NCBI GenBank assembly: GCA_905214955.1
Contig: CAJMON010000012.1
Location: 1-54,467 of the forward strand
Reading direction: 5' to 3'
Source of the DNA: an uncultured bacterium
GTDB lineage: Bacteria > Bacillota > Clostridia > Lachnospirales > Lachnospiraceae
DNA length: 54,467 nt
Position numbers and translations under genes: made by a program. Of the stretch, positions 32,801-41,516 are shown one piece after another. Under the pieces are notes generated by a model. It ran no database searches. It worked only from the letters and a program-made list of their open reading frames with translations, and was not told the DNA's origin. Position 1 is the stretch's first letter, and the number at the start of each line of letters is the position of its first letter.

Positions 32801-33271
32801 CATTTTGTAATAGAGGGAAGGGCGCATTTTCTGGCCTACCAGCAGTTCTCCCAGCATTCCCGGAGAAATGTCGTACTGGGTCAGCTCGGAAATCATGGAT
32901 TTCACCTGGGTTAAAAAGCCCTGTTTTTTCATGTTTCCTCCCAGCACTTTTAACTGGTCTTTCTTTTCCTGGGCCACTTTCCGAAGCAGAAGATTTTTTC
33001 CAGTTTCCTCTAAGACCTTCTGTTTTCCAACTCCGGTCTCCTCAAAAATCCGCCATGCAAGACGCTTGAAGCTGATAGCATCAATATTCCGGATGCCGTG
33101 GGCGGGATGGAGTCCCACCAGTTCTTTCTGAGTCTGGAGGGTAAACTGTTCCGGAACAATGACCAGAAACTGCTTTTTCGGAGACTCTAAGGATTCCCGG
33201 ATGATGGTTTCGTAAAGCAGCCGTGTTTTTCCACTTCCTGCATTTCCAAGAATCAGCTGCAGTGATGACAT
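29834..33271 (-). CDS. addB: ATP-dependent helicase/deoxyribonuclease subunit B
   Basis: The 1145-aa AddB begins with the P-loop LILGNAGSGKTRLLYE. Its C-terminal nuclease domain carries VVDYKSGSTEFDL and the four-cysteine [4Fe-4S] setting: one cysteine in RYAACAYAHF and three in KACDYCPYREICCF. It partners AddA in end resection and Chi recognition. AAAGGAGGCAGGT precedes the ATG. A strong hairpin (33323-33372) and the valS terminator lie upstream; no clear promoter was seen between them. Confidence 0.97.
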   Translation of the reverse strand: MSSLQLILGNAGSGKTRLLYETIIRESLESPKKQFLVIVPEQFTLQTQKELVGLHPAHGIRNIDAISFKRLAWRIFEETGVGKQKVLEETGKNLLLRKVAQEKKDQLKVLGGNMKKQGFLTQVKSMISELTQYDISPGMLGELLVGQKMRPSLYYKMEDVQILYEGFEKRLHEGYVASEELLEVLADNVEKSRILKGAVLALDGFTGFTPIQMKLLEKLLKVTEKVYLTVTIDIREELYRVGPMHELFYLSRKTIHSMMQLAEKTGCEIKEPILAGNQKKGSATGAPALKFLEQHLYRSGKYARGVYQTIPEEISLHTAGNPGKEAEFAARTIWRLAREKGWHYGEMAVIAGDLKTYANPVRRAFARYEIPVFVDETRKILLNPALEFIKASLETARQNYSRESVMRFIRTGILNLTAKEMDLTENYLRAAGIRGKSKWEKPWERTTKQIQEEELAVCEGVRAFLAEKLVPFTETMKKKGQTARAFTECLYDFLVECRMQEVLSAREQALEESGDLDRAKEYHQIYGIILELLDKVVELLGEEEITLEEYEQILEAGFEEAKAGMIPPEPDRVMVGDLERSRLKNIKVLFFIGLNDGLVPAGGGGGGFLTDQEREVLTSTGANLAPGMRETSYIQRFYLYMQLSRPTERLYLCWAKAGADGTPLRPSGVAGRIRKLFPKLSVIDEDHARDLTRQITGAENALPYLTECLPRLLEKEAGAEEEALFDWFLHQPQYREKIQTLVKAATQTRRETGLGRQVAQALYGQNLENSVSRLERYAACAYAHFLMYGLQLKEREEFVFQPVDMGNIFHSVLEKFARKLTAAGYDWFHVPREVQESLTKACVKEAVEEYGGELLHSTARSEYSIRRMERMMLRTVWAICLQVQQGGFVPSNFEVPFSTAELSAVNLQLEGTDTMRLRGRIDRIDVCEDKDQVYVKVVDYKSGSTEFDLAAMYYGLQLQLVVYLNAAMELEGRIRPEKEIVPAGIFYYHIKDPMLEASVKSDLGDLEQKILKELRPDGLVNRDPGVIEKLDHHIEKDSAVIPVSINKDGSLSKTSKAADKGQFRAMSGFVRRKLGELGKEILEGRTEMDPYERGNKKACDYCPYREICCFDPKIPGNHYRRLKELKAEEIFMRMEEEDHGYDLDT

Positions 33272-33322
33272 ACCTGCCTCCTTTTCTAAACTGACATGCC
33301 GCTTGATGGCGGCACCACCATA

Positions 33323-33372
33323 TAGGAAAGTCAGCTGCTGCGCGCTTTTGGCGCTCCCGCAGGACTTTCCTA
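33323..33372. repeat. Strong intergenic hairpin upstream of addB
   Basis: TAGGAAAGTC and GACTTTCCTA flank a GC-rich middle that itself pairs (GCGC / GCGC). It lacks a T-run, so it is not a plain terminator. It could protect mRNA ends or be a REP-type repeat. Confidence 0.6.
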
Positions 33373-33373
33373 G

Positions 33374-33405
33374 TAAAAAAGAGAGCGGAACCTCTTCCGC
33401 CCTCT
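33374..33405 (-). terminator. Terminator after valS
   Basis: GAGGGCGGAA pairs with TTCCGCTCTC over GAGG and is followed on the minus strand by TTTTTTAC. Confidence 0.88.
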
Positions 33406-33419
33406 TCTCATCCTCTGTT

Positions 33420-36068
33420 TTATTTCTGGAGCTGTGCCAGACGTTCTTTCACCTGCTCCATCATTTCACTATATTTTTTCAGTTTGCCTTTTTCTTCATC
33501 GATCTTTGCCTGGGGCGCACGGCTTACAAACTTTTCATTGCCCAGCATCCCATTGACTCTGGCCAGTTCTTTTGTAAGACGTTCTTCCTCTTTTTTCAGA
33601 CGCTCGATCTCTTTCTCAATATCTACCAGCTCTGCAAAAGGCATGTAGATGACTGCTTTGTGGATCACTGCAGAAACTGCATCTTCTCCAATGCCTGCCT
33701 TGTCTGCCTGTACGTGAACTTCGCTGGCATAGCCTAAGGTTGCAAAGAAGATTCTGCCGTTTTCGAAAATGCCGCGCACTTCTTCATCCTCGGAAACTAC
33801 ATAAACCTGTGCCTTTTTGCTTGGCGGAACGTTCATGCCGGTGCGGACATTTCGGATTGCACGGACTGCCTCTTTGATAGTCTCTACTTCCTGCTCTTCT
33901 TTCTGGAAGTTCCACTCCTCTGTGTACTCCGGCCATTTCGAAATCATAATGGACTCTTCTTCCGGACACAGAGTGCAGTAAATTTCTTCGGTGATAAACG
34001 GCATATAAGGATGCAGAAGTTTCAATGCATTTCCAAGTACCGTCTTTAAAGTCCACAGGGCTGCTGCCTTTGTGGTATCAGTTTCGCTGTACAGACGGGG
34101 TTTCACCATCTCGATGTACCAGTCGCAGAACTCCTCCCAGATAAAGTCGTACACTTTCTGTACGGCAATGCCCAGCTCGTATTTATCCAGCAGATCGGTA
34201 ACTTCTTTTGCCAGAGTGTTGACTTTGGAGAGAATCCACTTGTCAGCGCCTGTCAGGTCTTTGGTGTCGATAGTTTCCGGAACTTCTGCTTTTTCCAGGT
34301 TCATCATAATAAACCGGGAAGCATTCCATACTTTATTTGCAAAATTTCTGCTGGCTTCCACACGCTCCATATAGAAACGCATGTCGTTGCCCGGTGCATT
34401 TCCGGTCATCAAAGTCAGACGCAGGGCATCTGCTCCGTACTGGTCAATGATCTCCAGAGGATCGATTCCATTACCCAGAGATTTGCTCATCTTTCTTCCA
34501 AGGGAGTCTCTTACCAGGCCGTGAATCAGTACGTGATGGAAGGGAACCTCGCCGGTCTGCTCTAAAGCTGAGAATACCATACGAATAACCCAGAAGAAGA
34601 TGATGTCGTATCCGGTTACCAGCACGTCTGTAGGGTAGAAATACTCCAGCTCCGGTGTTTTGTCCGGCCATCCAAGGGTGGAGAAAGGCCACAGTGCGGA
34701 GGAGAACCAGGTATCCAGGGTATCCGGGTCCTGAGTCAGATGGGTGCATCCGCATTTCGGGCATTTTTCCGGCATTTCTTTGGCAACTACGATTTCGCCG
34801 CAGTCGTCACAGTAATAAGCCGGAATCCGGTGTCCCCACCACAGCTGTCTGGAAATACACCAGTCATGGATGTTTTCAAGCCAGTTCAGATATGTTTTGT
34901 CAAAACGGTCGGGTACAAAGTTTAAGTCACCTTTTTTCAGGGCTTCAATGGCTGGTTTTGCCATCTCTTCCATTTTTACAAACCACTGCTGTTTGATCAT
35001 GGGCTCGACCGTGGTATGGCAGCGGTCGTGGGTTCCAACGCTGTGGGTGTGGGGAACCACTTTTACCAGCAGTCCCTGTGCATCCAGTTCTGCCACCATG
35101 GCTTTTCTGGCTTCGTAGCGGTCCATACCAGCGTATTTTCCACCTTTTTCGTTGATGGTTCCGTCATCCTTTAAAATGTTGATTTCCGGAAGATTGTGGC
35201 GTTTTCCTACTTCAAAGTCGTTGGGGTCGTGAGCCGGTGTGATCTTTACGCAGCCTGTTCCAAATTCTTTGTCTACATAAGCATCTGCAATTACCGGAAT
35301 CTCCCGGTCTGTCAGCGGAAGCTTCAGCATTTTACCGATCAGGTGTTTGTAGCGCTCATCCTCCGGATTGACTGCTACGGCGGTATCTCCAAGCAAGGTC
35401 TCCGGACGGGTAGTGGCGATCTCTACGAATTTGCCTTCTTCTCCTACGATGGGGTAGTTGATGTGCCAGAAATGGCCTTCCTGGTCTACATGTTCTACTT
35501 CTGCATCAGAAATGGAGGTCTGGCATACCGGGCACCAGTTGATGATCCGGGAACCTTTGTAGATAAAGCCTTTTTTGTACAGACGCATGAAGACTTCTTC
35601 CACTGCTTTGGAACAGCCTTCATCCATGGTGAAACGCTCTCTGTCCCAGTCTGCGGAAGCGCCCAGTTTTTTCAGCTGGTTGATGATTCTGGAACCGTAC
35701 TCGTCTTTCCATGCCCAGGCATGTTTTAAGAATTCTTCACGGCCGATGTCCTCTTTTTCAATGCCCTGCTCTTTCAGCTTGGCAATGACTTTTACTTCGG
35801 TAGCGATGGCTGCATGATCCGTACCTGGCTGCCATAAAGCTTCGTAACCCTGCATTCTCTTGTAACGGATCAGGATGTCCTGCATGGTGTTGTCCAGAGC
35901 GTGGCCCATATGCAGCTGGCCGGTAACATTTGGCGGGGGCATTACGATGGTGAATGGTTTTTTGCTGCGGTCTACTTCGGCATGGAAATATTTGTTGTCC
36001 AGCCATTTCTGATAAAGACGATCCTCAATACCTTTGGGATCGTAGGTTTTGGCAAGTTCTTTGCTCAT
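33420..36068 (-). CDS. valS: Valyl-tRNA synthetase
   Basis: The class I synthetase of 882 aa charges tRNA-Val. The HIGH motif appears in PPPNVTGQLHMGHAL and the KMSKS motif in GRKMSKSLGNGIDP. A zinc-ribbon-like insert CDDCGE...CPKCGC lies near residue 420, and the C-terminal coiled coil (residues of about 810-882) is present. Transcription starts at 36470-36498 and passes a T-box leader with a GUA valine specifier, so expression should rise when tRNA-Val is uncharged. The next gene downstream, addB, is separated by a terminator. Confidence 0.98.
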   Translation of the reverse strand: MSKELAKTYDPKGIEDRLYQKWLDNKYFHAEVDRSKKPFTIVMPPPNVTGQLHMGHALDNTMQDILIRYKRMQGYEALWQPGTDHAAIATEVKVIAKLKEQGIEKEDIGREEFLKHAWAWKDEYGSRIINQLKKLGASADWDRERFTMDEGCSKAVEEVFMRLYKKGFIYKGSRIINWCPVCQTSISDAEVEHVDQEGHFWHINYPIVGEEGKFVEIATTRPETLLGDTAVAVNPEDERYKHLIGKMLKLPLTDREIPVIADAYVDKEFGTGCVKITPAHDPNDFEVGKRHNLPEINILKDDGTINEKGGKYAGMDRYEARKAMVAELDAQGLLVKVVPHTHSVGTHDRCHTTVEPMIKQQWFVKMEEMAKPAIEALKKGDLNFVPDRFDKTYLNWLENIHDWCISRQLWWGHRIPAYYCDDCGEIVVAKEMPEKCPKCGCTHLTQDPDTLDTWFSSALWPFSTLGWPDKTPELEYFYPTDVLVTGYDIIFFWVIRMVFSALEQTGEVPFHHVLIHGLVRDSLGRKMSKSLGNGIDPLEIIDQYGADALRLTLMTGNAPGNDMRFYMERVEASRNFANKVWNASRFIMMNLEKAEVPETIDTKDLTGADKWILSKVNTLAKEVTDLLDKYELGIAVQKVYDFIWEEFCDWYIEMVKPRLYSETDTTKAAALWTLKTVLGNALKLLHPYMPFITEEIYCTLCPEEESIMISKWPEYTEEWNFQKEEQEVETIKEAVRAIRNVRTGMNVPPSKKAQVYVVSEDEEVRGIFENGRIFFATLGYASEVHVQADKAGIGEDAVSAVIHKAVIYMPFAELVDIEKEIERLKKEEERLTKELARVNGMLGNEKFVSRAPQAKIDEEKGKLKKYSEMMEQVKERLAQLQK

Positions 36069-36175
36069 GGTTTCCTCCTTGTGATCTGTTGTTACTCTGT
36101 ATCTCTGATATTTTCGGCAGGTGGACGCGCTGTGCTGATTCCTTTACGGCTGTGCCCAGCGTGGGCAGTTCTGTG

Positions 36176-36468
36176 AAATAAAAAAGCCTCCATACACGTA
36201 CTGTGCATGAAGGGCGAATGTCTCGCGGTACCACCTTGTCTTGTCAGTAAAACGTCCTGTTTTTACTGATATCTCTGCAATCCTGTAACGTGGATAGGAC
36301 GGGAAAGCTTACTGGGCTGCTGCCTGACGCAGCATCACGGTTCTGCCTTCCGGTTCAAAAGCTACCTTCTCCCTGTGCCTTCCCGGACAGCCTTTCAGCC
36401 TTCGAACCGTCCTCTCTGATGGGGCCGCAGAGGTACTCCTCTTTTTCATCACCTTTGCGATATGTGCC
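36176..36468 (-). promoter_or_regulatory. T-box riboswitch, valine specifier GUA
   Basis: The leader of valS holds an AGUA-type stem I (GAGGAGUACC). The specifier region GAAGGUAGCUUUUGAACC has GUA at 36363-36365. The T-box core AAGGTGGTACCGCG lies at 36223-36236. A terminator stem follows (GCCCTTCATGCAC / GTGTATGGAGGC) with TTTTTTATTT (36176-36214). Uncharged tRNA-Val would pair with specifier and T-box and favour the antiterminator. Confidence 0.93.
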
Positions 36469-36469
36469 T

Positions 36470-36498
36470 ATCATAGTCAATTTTCCCTCTCTTGTCAA
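36470..36498 (-). promoter_or_regulatory. Consensus promoter of the valS T-box transcript
   Basis: Minus strand TTGACA, 17 bp, TATGAT. The -35 and spacer lie in a perfect dyad (GTCAATTTTCCCT / AGGGAAAATTGAC, 36478-36511) that also follows the ysxC stop. Confidence 0.88.
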
Positions 36499-36524
36499 GG
36501 GAAAATTGACAGAGCAGACGCGTC

Positions 36525-37112
36525 CTATTCTGCAATCATTTCATCAATCAGCGCCCAAATCTCCTCCCGGCCCTGTTTGGTCTCGGCAGAGAAGGGAATC
36601 ACAATGGTTCCAGGCCGTACGCCCAGCCCGGTCTTCACCGTCTTCACTGCCTTTGCCACCTGGCTGCGTTTCAGTTTGTCCAGCTTGGTGGCAATGATGA
36701 TAGGTTCAAATCCGTTGTGGCAGATCCACTCATACATCTGCCTGTCATTGGCAGAGGGCTCATGGCGGATATCCACCAGCAGAAACACGGCCCGCAGCTG
36801 CTTCGAGCCGTGGAGATACTTCTCAATCAGCGTTCCCCACTGCTCTTTCTCCGCCTGGGAAACCTTGGCGTATCCGTATCCCGGAAGGTCTGTCAGATAC
36901 ACCGCATCATTCACATTATAGAAATTGATGGTCTGGGTCTTTCCAGGGGAAGAACTGGTGCGGGCCAGTGCTTTCCGGTTCATCAGTCCATTGATCAGAG
37001 AAGATTTCCCTACGTTGGACTTTCCGGCAAAAGCCACTTCCGGATGCGGATTTTTCGGCAGCGTACTGGTAATTCCACATACCGTTTCCAAAGCTACGTT
37101 TTTAATTACCAT
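36525..37112 (-). CDS. ysxC: Ribosome-biogenesis GTPase YsxC/EngB
   Basis: This 195-aa GTPase is needed for late assembly of the 50S subunit. G1 is FAGKSNVGKSSLING, G2/G3 ARTSSSPGKTQTINFY and DLPGYGYAKVS, and G4 is ATKLDKLKRS. It follows lon by 7 bp, the same lon-ysxC order as in Bacillus and many Clostridia. It is the last gene of the tig-clpP-clpX-lon-ysxC run. Confidence 0.97.
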   Translation of the reverse strand: MVIKNVALETVCGITSTLPKNPHPEVAFAGKSNVGKSSLINGLMNRKALARTSSSPGKTQTINFYNVNDAVYLTDLPGYGYAKVSQAEKEQWGTLIEKYLHGSKQLRAVFLLVDIRHEPSANDRQMYEWICHNGFEPIIIATKLDKLKRSQVAKAVKTVKTGLGVRPGTIVIPFSAETKQGREEIWALIDEMIAE

Positions 37113-37119
37113 ATCGGTC

Positions 37120-39453
37120 CTACTTTCCTTCCTTCTCCGAAACCAGTGCTTCTTTCAGCACCTGATCCATATGTTCTACAAAAAGAATCTCCAGCCCTTT
37201 CCGGATCTCCATGGAAATCTCTTCCACATCCGGCTTATTCTTGGCAGGCACTAAAACAGTACGCATTCCGGCCTGTTTGGCTGCCAGAAGCTTCTCTTTC
37301 AAGCCACCAATGGGAAGTACTCTTCCCCGCAGGGTAATCTCTCCGGTCATGGCAATGTCTGCCCTTACCGGAATTTCCGTGATGGCAGACAGCATGGCCG
37401 CTGCCATGGTAATGCCTGCAGATGGTCCATCTTTGGGAACTGCCCCTTCCGGAATGTGGATATGAATGTCATGCTCTTTAAAAAATGTATCGGAAATGTG
37501 ATACTGGCTGCTCACAGAACGGATATAGCTGATGCCGGCCTGGGCAGATTCTTTCATCACATCCCCAAGCTGGCCTGTGAGAAGGATTTCTCCCTTTCCA
37601 GGCATCACATTGACCTCAATCTCCAGAGTATCGCCGCCCACACTGGTCCATGCCAGCCCCCGGACAATCCCCACTTCATCCTGCTCATTGAGCCGGTTGA
37701 TGGTGTAACGTCCTCTTCCAAGATAACGCTCCAAGTTTCCTTCCGTTACCTTGATGCTGGCTTTTTTCTCTTCCAGAAATTCCCTGGCTGCCTTCCGGCA
37801 GATCTGTCCTAAGCGGCGTTCTAAGGAACGCACACCAGCCTCTCTGGTATAGGCGCTGATGGTTTTCTTCAAGGCACCGTCTGTAATGGAAAATGCAAGA
37901 TCGGAAAGGCCGTTTGCCTCAATCTGTTTTTCCAGAAGATGCTCTTTTGCAATGTGCAGCTTTTCATTTTCGGTATAGCTGGACACTTCAATGAGCTCCA
38001 TCCGGTCCAGAAGGGGACGGGGAATGGTCTGTACATCATTGGCAGTGGCAATAAACAGAACCTCTGACAGATCCATTGGAATCTCTACATAATGATCCCT
38101 AAACTTGTGGTTCTGCTCCGAATCCAGCACTTCCAGAAGAGCGGAAGAGGTATCACCTTTGTAATCACTGCTTACTTTGTCGATCTCGTCCAACAGCATC
38201 AAAGGATTTTTCACACCTGCCTGACGCATTCCATTGGCAATCCGTCCAGGCATGGCACCGATGTAGGTTCTTCTGTGTCCCCGGATCTCTGCTTCATCCC
38301 GGACGCCTCCTAAGGAAATCCGGACATATTTCTTCTCCAGCGCTCTGGCAATGGATCGGGCAATGGAAGTCTTTCCGGTTCCCGGCGGTCCTACCAGACA
38401 CAGGATCGGGCTCTCTCCTTTTTTCGTCAGGGTACGGACTGCCAAAAATTCCATAACCCGCTCTTTTACTTTTTCCAGGCCGTAATGGTCTTCTTCCAGA
38501 ATCTCCCAGGCATTTTTCAGATCCTGGTTGTCCTTGGAAGCCTTATTCCATGGAAGCTCTAAAAGAGTCTCAATGTAACCACGGATCACGCCGCTCTCTG
38601 CAGAATTGTTTCCAACGCTTTTAAAACGGCTGATCTCTTTGGTAATCTTTTCTTTGACCTCCTCGTCAGCGTCCAGTGCCTGCACCTGCTCCATATAATG
38701 GTCTGCATCGCTGACGGAAGTATCTTCTCCAAGCTCCTCCCGGATCAGCTTCAACTGTTCCCGGAGAATGTATTCTTTTTGATTTTTGTCAATGCGCTCT
38801 TTGACTTTTGCCTGGAACTCAGATTTAATCCGGGCAATCTCTACTTCATTGGCAAGCAGCACGCAGAGCAGATCAAACCGCTCCCCAATCCCTGCCGCTT
38901 CCAGAAGCCGCTGCTTCTGCTCATAATACAGGGGGATGTTGACACAAATTTCATCTGTCAGCTGCTTTAAATCCTGGATTTCCAGAATCTGTGCTGTCAT
39001 TTCCTTTGACATCTTGGGATGAACCCGGGCATACTCTGCAAAAATATCTTTCAGCCCTCTTACCATGGCCTCCTGGCTCTTGGTATCCGGCTCATTCTCC
39101 TCTTCCTCGTCAAAGCTCATCACTTCTCCGGAAAGATATCCGTCTTCCAGCTCCAGCGCCGTTAATTCACCCCGTTCAATTCCCTCTACCAGGACACGGA
39201 AAATATTCTTCGGAAGCTTCATCACCTGTTTTACCGTGGCAATGGTTCCGATGCGGTACAAATCCGCCATCTCCGGCTCATTGATCTCCGGATTTCTCTG
39301 GGTGATGACCAGGATCTTCTGGTCTCCCAGCATGGCTTTCTCTACTGCCTTGATGGAACGCTCCCGGCTGATGTCAAAGTGTACTGCCATGGTGGGAAGA
39401 ATGGTCATTCCCCGAAGTGCCACCACTGGCAGATTCTTTATCAATTCATTCAT
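37120..39453 (-). CDS. lon: ATP-dependent protease La (Lon)
   Basis: The 777-aa Lon has the N-terminal substrate domain (about 1-200) and the AAA+ module with Walker A GPPGTGKTSIARSIARAL. The C-terminal protease domain carries the catalytic Ser in PKDGPSAGITMAAAM and the Lys of the dyad in GGLKEKLLAAK. It degrades misfolded and regulatory proteins in the cytoplasm. Its ATG overlaps the clpX stop (ATGA), showing translational coupling. Confidence 0.98.
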   Translation of the reverse strand: MNELIKNLPVVALRGMTILPTMAVHFDISRERSIKAVEKAMLGDQKILVITQRNPEINEPEMADLYRIGTIATVKQVMKLPKNIFRVLVEGIERGELTALELEDGYLSGEVMSFDEEEENEPDTKSQEAMVRGLKDIFAEYARVHPKMSKEMTAQILEIQDLKQLTDEICVNIPLYYEQKQRLLEAAGIGERFDLLCVLLANEVEIARIKSEFQAKVKERIDKNQKEYILREQLKLIREELGEDTSVSDADHYMEQVQALDADEEVKEKITKEISRFKSVGNNSAESGVIRGYIETLLELPWNKASKDNQDLKNAWEILEEDHYGLEKVKERVMEFLAVRTLTKKGESPILCLVGPPGTGKTSIARSIARALEKKYVRISLGGVRDEAEIRGHRRTYIGAMPGRIANGMRQAGVKNPLMLLDEIDKVSSDYKGDTSSALLEVLDSEQNHKFRDHYVEIPMDLSEVLFIATANDVQTIPRPLLDRMELIEVSSYTENEKLHIAKEHLLEKQIEANGLSDLAFSITDGALKKTISAYTREAGVRSLERRLGQICRKAAREFLEEKKASIKVTEGNLERYLGRGRYTINRLNEQDEVGIVRGLAWTSVGGDTLEIEVNVMPGKGEILLTGQLGDVMKESAQAGISYIRSVSSQYHISDTFFKEHDIHIHIPEGAVPKDGPSAGITMAAAMLSAITEIPVRADIAMTGEITLRGRVLPIGGLKEKLLAAKQAGMRTVLVPAKNKPDVEEISMEIRKGLEILFVEHMDQVLKEALVSEKEGK

Positions 39454-40751
39454 GCAGTTTCCTCAATTTCCTTAAAACCCTTTTTCTTTCGTGTACCGGC
39501 GACGGCCTTTTCTTTATAACCGATCACCGGTTCACCGATCCCGTCAATGACATCTTCGGTCACAATACAGCTTTCCACATTTTCTTCAGACGGAATGTTA
39601 TACATCATATCCATCATGGCTTTTTCCAGGATAGCACGCAGGCCTCTGGCTCCGGTCTTTCTCTTTAAGGACTTGTCAGCCACTGCTTCAATGGCTGCAT
39701 CCTCAAATTCCAGATCCACGCCGTCTAACTCAAACATCTTCTGGTACTGTTTGATGATGGCGTTCTTCGGCTCTTTTAAGATCCGCACCAGAGTCTCTTT
39801 GTCCAGTTCATCCAAAGATACGACCACCGGCACACGTCCCATAATCTCCGGAATCATGCCAAATTTTACGAAATCCTGGGGCAGTGCCTGTTTTAACACT
39901 TCTCCCACATTCCGCTCTTTCTTTTCTGTGATGGAACCGCCAAAACCAATAGCCTTGGTATCCAGTCTGGTCTCTATGATCTTATCCAGTCCCTCAAATG
40001 CACCTCCGCAGATAAACAGGATGTTGGTGGTATCAATCTGGAGCAGCTCCTGGTGGGGATGTTTTCTTCCTCCCTGGGGCGGAACGCTGGCCACGGTACC
40101 TTCCAGAATCTTTAACAGTGCCTGCTGTACGCCTTCACCGGATACATCTCTGGTAATGGATGCATTTTCTGATTTTCTGGTGATTTTGTCAAACTCATCT
40201 ATATAAATAATACCGCACTCTGCACGCTCAATGTCGTTGTCTGCAGCCTGAATGATCTTCAGAAGAATGTTTTCTACGTCTTCACCTACATATCCAGCTT
40301 CCGTCAGAGAAGTGGCATCTGCAATCGCAAACGGTACATTCAGAAGTCTTGCCAGGGTCTGCGCCAGCAGTGTCTTACCGGAACCGGTGGGACCAAGCAT
40401 CAGAATGTTGCTCTTCTGCAGTTCTACACCGCCTACACTTTTTCCTGCCGTAATCCGCTTATAGTGATTGTATACTGCCACGGCCAGTGCCTTCTTTGCA
40501 TCGTCCTGGCCGATCACATACTCATCCAGAAATGCTTTGATCTCTCTGGGTTTGTACAGATGGATGCCATCATGGCTTTCGATTTCATAATCGTCCTCCA
40601 CCATCTCTTCTTCCAGGATTTCCTGGCAGATCTCAATACAGCCGTCACAGATGTAGACCCCTTCTGGTCCTGCAATCAGCTTGCGTACCTGATCTTCCGA
40701 TTTATTACAAAAAGAACATCTTACTTTATGCTCTTGGAATTTTCCTGCCAT
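39450..40751 (-). CDS. clpX: ClpX ATPase, specificity subunit of ClpXP
   Basis: The 433-aa AAA+ unfoldase has an N-terminal zinc-binding domain (CSFCNKSED...CDGCIEIC), Walker A GPTGSGKTLLAQTLA, Walker B IIYIDEFDKI and the IGF-type ClpP-docking loop (KAIGFGGS). An in-frame TTG lies 12 bp upstream inside the GGAGGAAAAC ribosome site, so the ATG at 40751 is the start. It follows clpP by 123 bp, with two hairpins between. Confidence 0.98.
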   Translation of the reverse strand: MAGKFQEHKVRCSFCNKSEDQVRKLIAGPEGVYICDGCIEICQEILEEEMVEDDYEIESHDGIHLYKPREIKAFLDEYVIGQDDAKKALAVAVYNHYKRITAGKSVGGVELQKSNILMLGPTGSGKTLLAQTLARLLNVPFAIADATSLTEAGYVGEDVENILLKIIQAADNDIERAECGIIYIDEFDKITRKSENASITRDVSGEGVQQALLKILEGTVASVPPQGGRKHPHQELLQIDTTNILFICGGAFEGLDKIIETRLDTKAIGFGGSITEKKERNVGEVLKQALPQDFVKFGMIPEIMGRVPVVVSLDELDKETLVRILKEPKNAIIKQYQKMFELDGVDLEFEDAAIEAVADKSLKRKTGARGLRAILEKAMMDMMYNIPSEENVESCIVTEDVIDGIGEPVIGYKEKAVAGTRKKKGFKEIEETA

Positions 40752-40809
40752 GTTTTCCTCCAATGGCGCCGGCTGCGCCTCTCATTCTGTCTGGTCCGCC
40801 GATGATCAT

Positions 40810-40868
40810 TTCCTGCATTTTTTCTTTCACGCAGGAAGGGGATGCCGCGAAATCTTCCCGGCGTCCCC
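40810..40868 (-). other. Tandem hairpins between clpP and clpX
   Basis: On the minus strand GGGGACGCCG pairs with CGGCATCCCC, then TTCCTGC pairs with GCAGGAA. The first lies just after the clpP stop and could be a weak terminator or a processing and stability stem that sets different clpP and clpX levels. Confidence 0.45.
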
Positions 40869-40874
40869 TTTCTT

Positions 40875-41456
40875 TTATCGGCTGGTAATTACTTTGTCAA
40901 TCAGACCATAAGCCAGCGCTTCCTCTGCGCTCATATAATGGTCGCGCTCGGTATCTACTTCGATAACCTCCAGCGGCTGGCCGGTATTGGCTGCCAGATG
41001 CTGGTTTAATTTCCGTCTGGTATCCAGGATCTTGTCTGCCACGATCTTGATATCGCTGGCCTGACCCTGTGCGCCGCCGGACGGCTGGTGAATCATGATC
41101 TCTGCATTCGGCAGAGCCATCCTTTTTCCTTTTGTTCCTCCTGCTAACAGGAAAGCGCCCATGCTGGCTGCCATTCCCATACAGATGGTGGACACATCAC
41201 ACTTAATATAGTGCATGGTGTCGTAAATTGCCCATCCGGCGCTTACAGAGCCGCCCGGGCTGTTGATATACAGGTGGATGTCTTTTCCAGGATCCTCGGA
41301 TTCAAGGAAGAGCAGCTGTGCGACAATCAGGTTTGCGCTGACGTCGTTGACTTCTTCTCCCAGGAAAATAATCCTGTCTTTTAATAATCTGGAATAAATG
41401 TCGTAGGATCTCTCGCCACGGCTTGTCTGTTCAATGACATAAGGTACTAAGCTCAT
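40875..41456 (-). CDS. clpP: ClpP protease subunit
   Basis: The 193-aa serine protease forms the 14-mer chamber used with ClpX. The triad residues are visible: Ser in MGMAASMGAFLL, His in IMIHQPSGG and the Asp region near TERDHYMSAEEA. The open frame begins at 41516, but the ATG at 41456 follows AAAGGAGATCATCAGT and starts the typical MSLVPYVIEQTSRGERSYD. It lies 60 bp after tig with no terminator between, so tig, clpP and clpX are probably co-transcribed. Confidence 0.98.
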   Translation of the reverse strand: MSLVPYVIEQTSRGERSYDIYSRLLKDRIIFLGEEVNDVSANLIVAQLLFLESEDPGKDIHLYINSPGGSVSAGWAIYDTMHYIKCDVSTICMGMAASMGAFLLAGGTKGKRMALPNAEIMIHQPSGGAQGQASDIKIVADKILDTRRKLNQHLAANTGQPLEVIEVDTERDHYMSAEEALAYGLIDKVITSR

Positions 41457-41516
41457 ACTGATGATCTCCTTTCCTTTATGCACAGAAACGGTATTCCGAC
41501 CGCTGGACTCAATCAA

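Noticed and set aside
36340..36380. tRNA-like GGTTCAAAAGC sequence
   Set aside because: It belongs to stem I of the T-box; no acceptor or anticodon arms are present.
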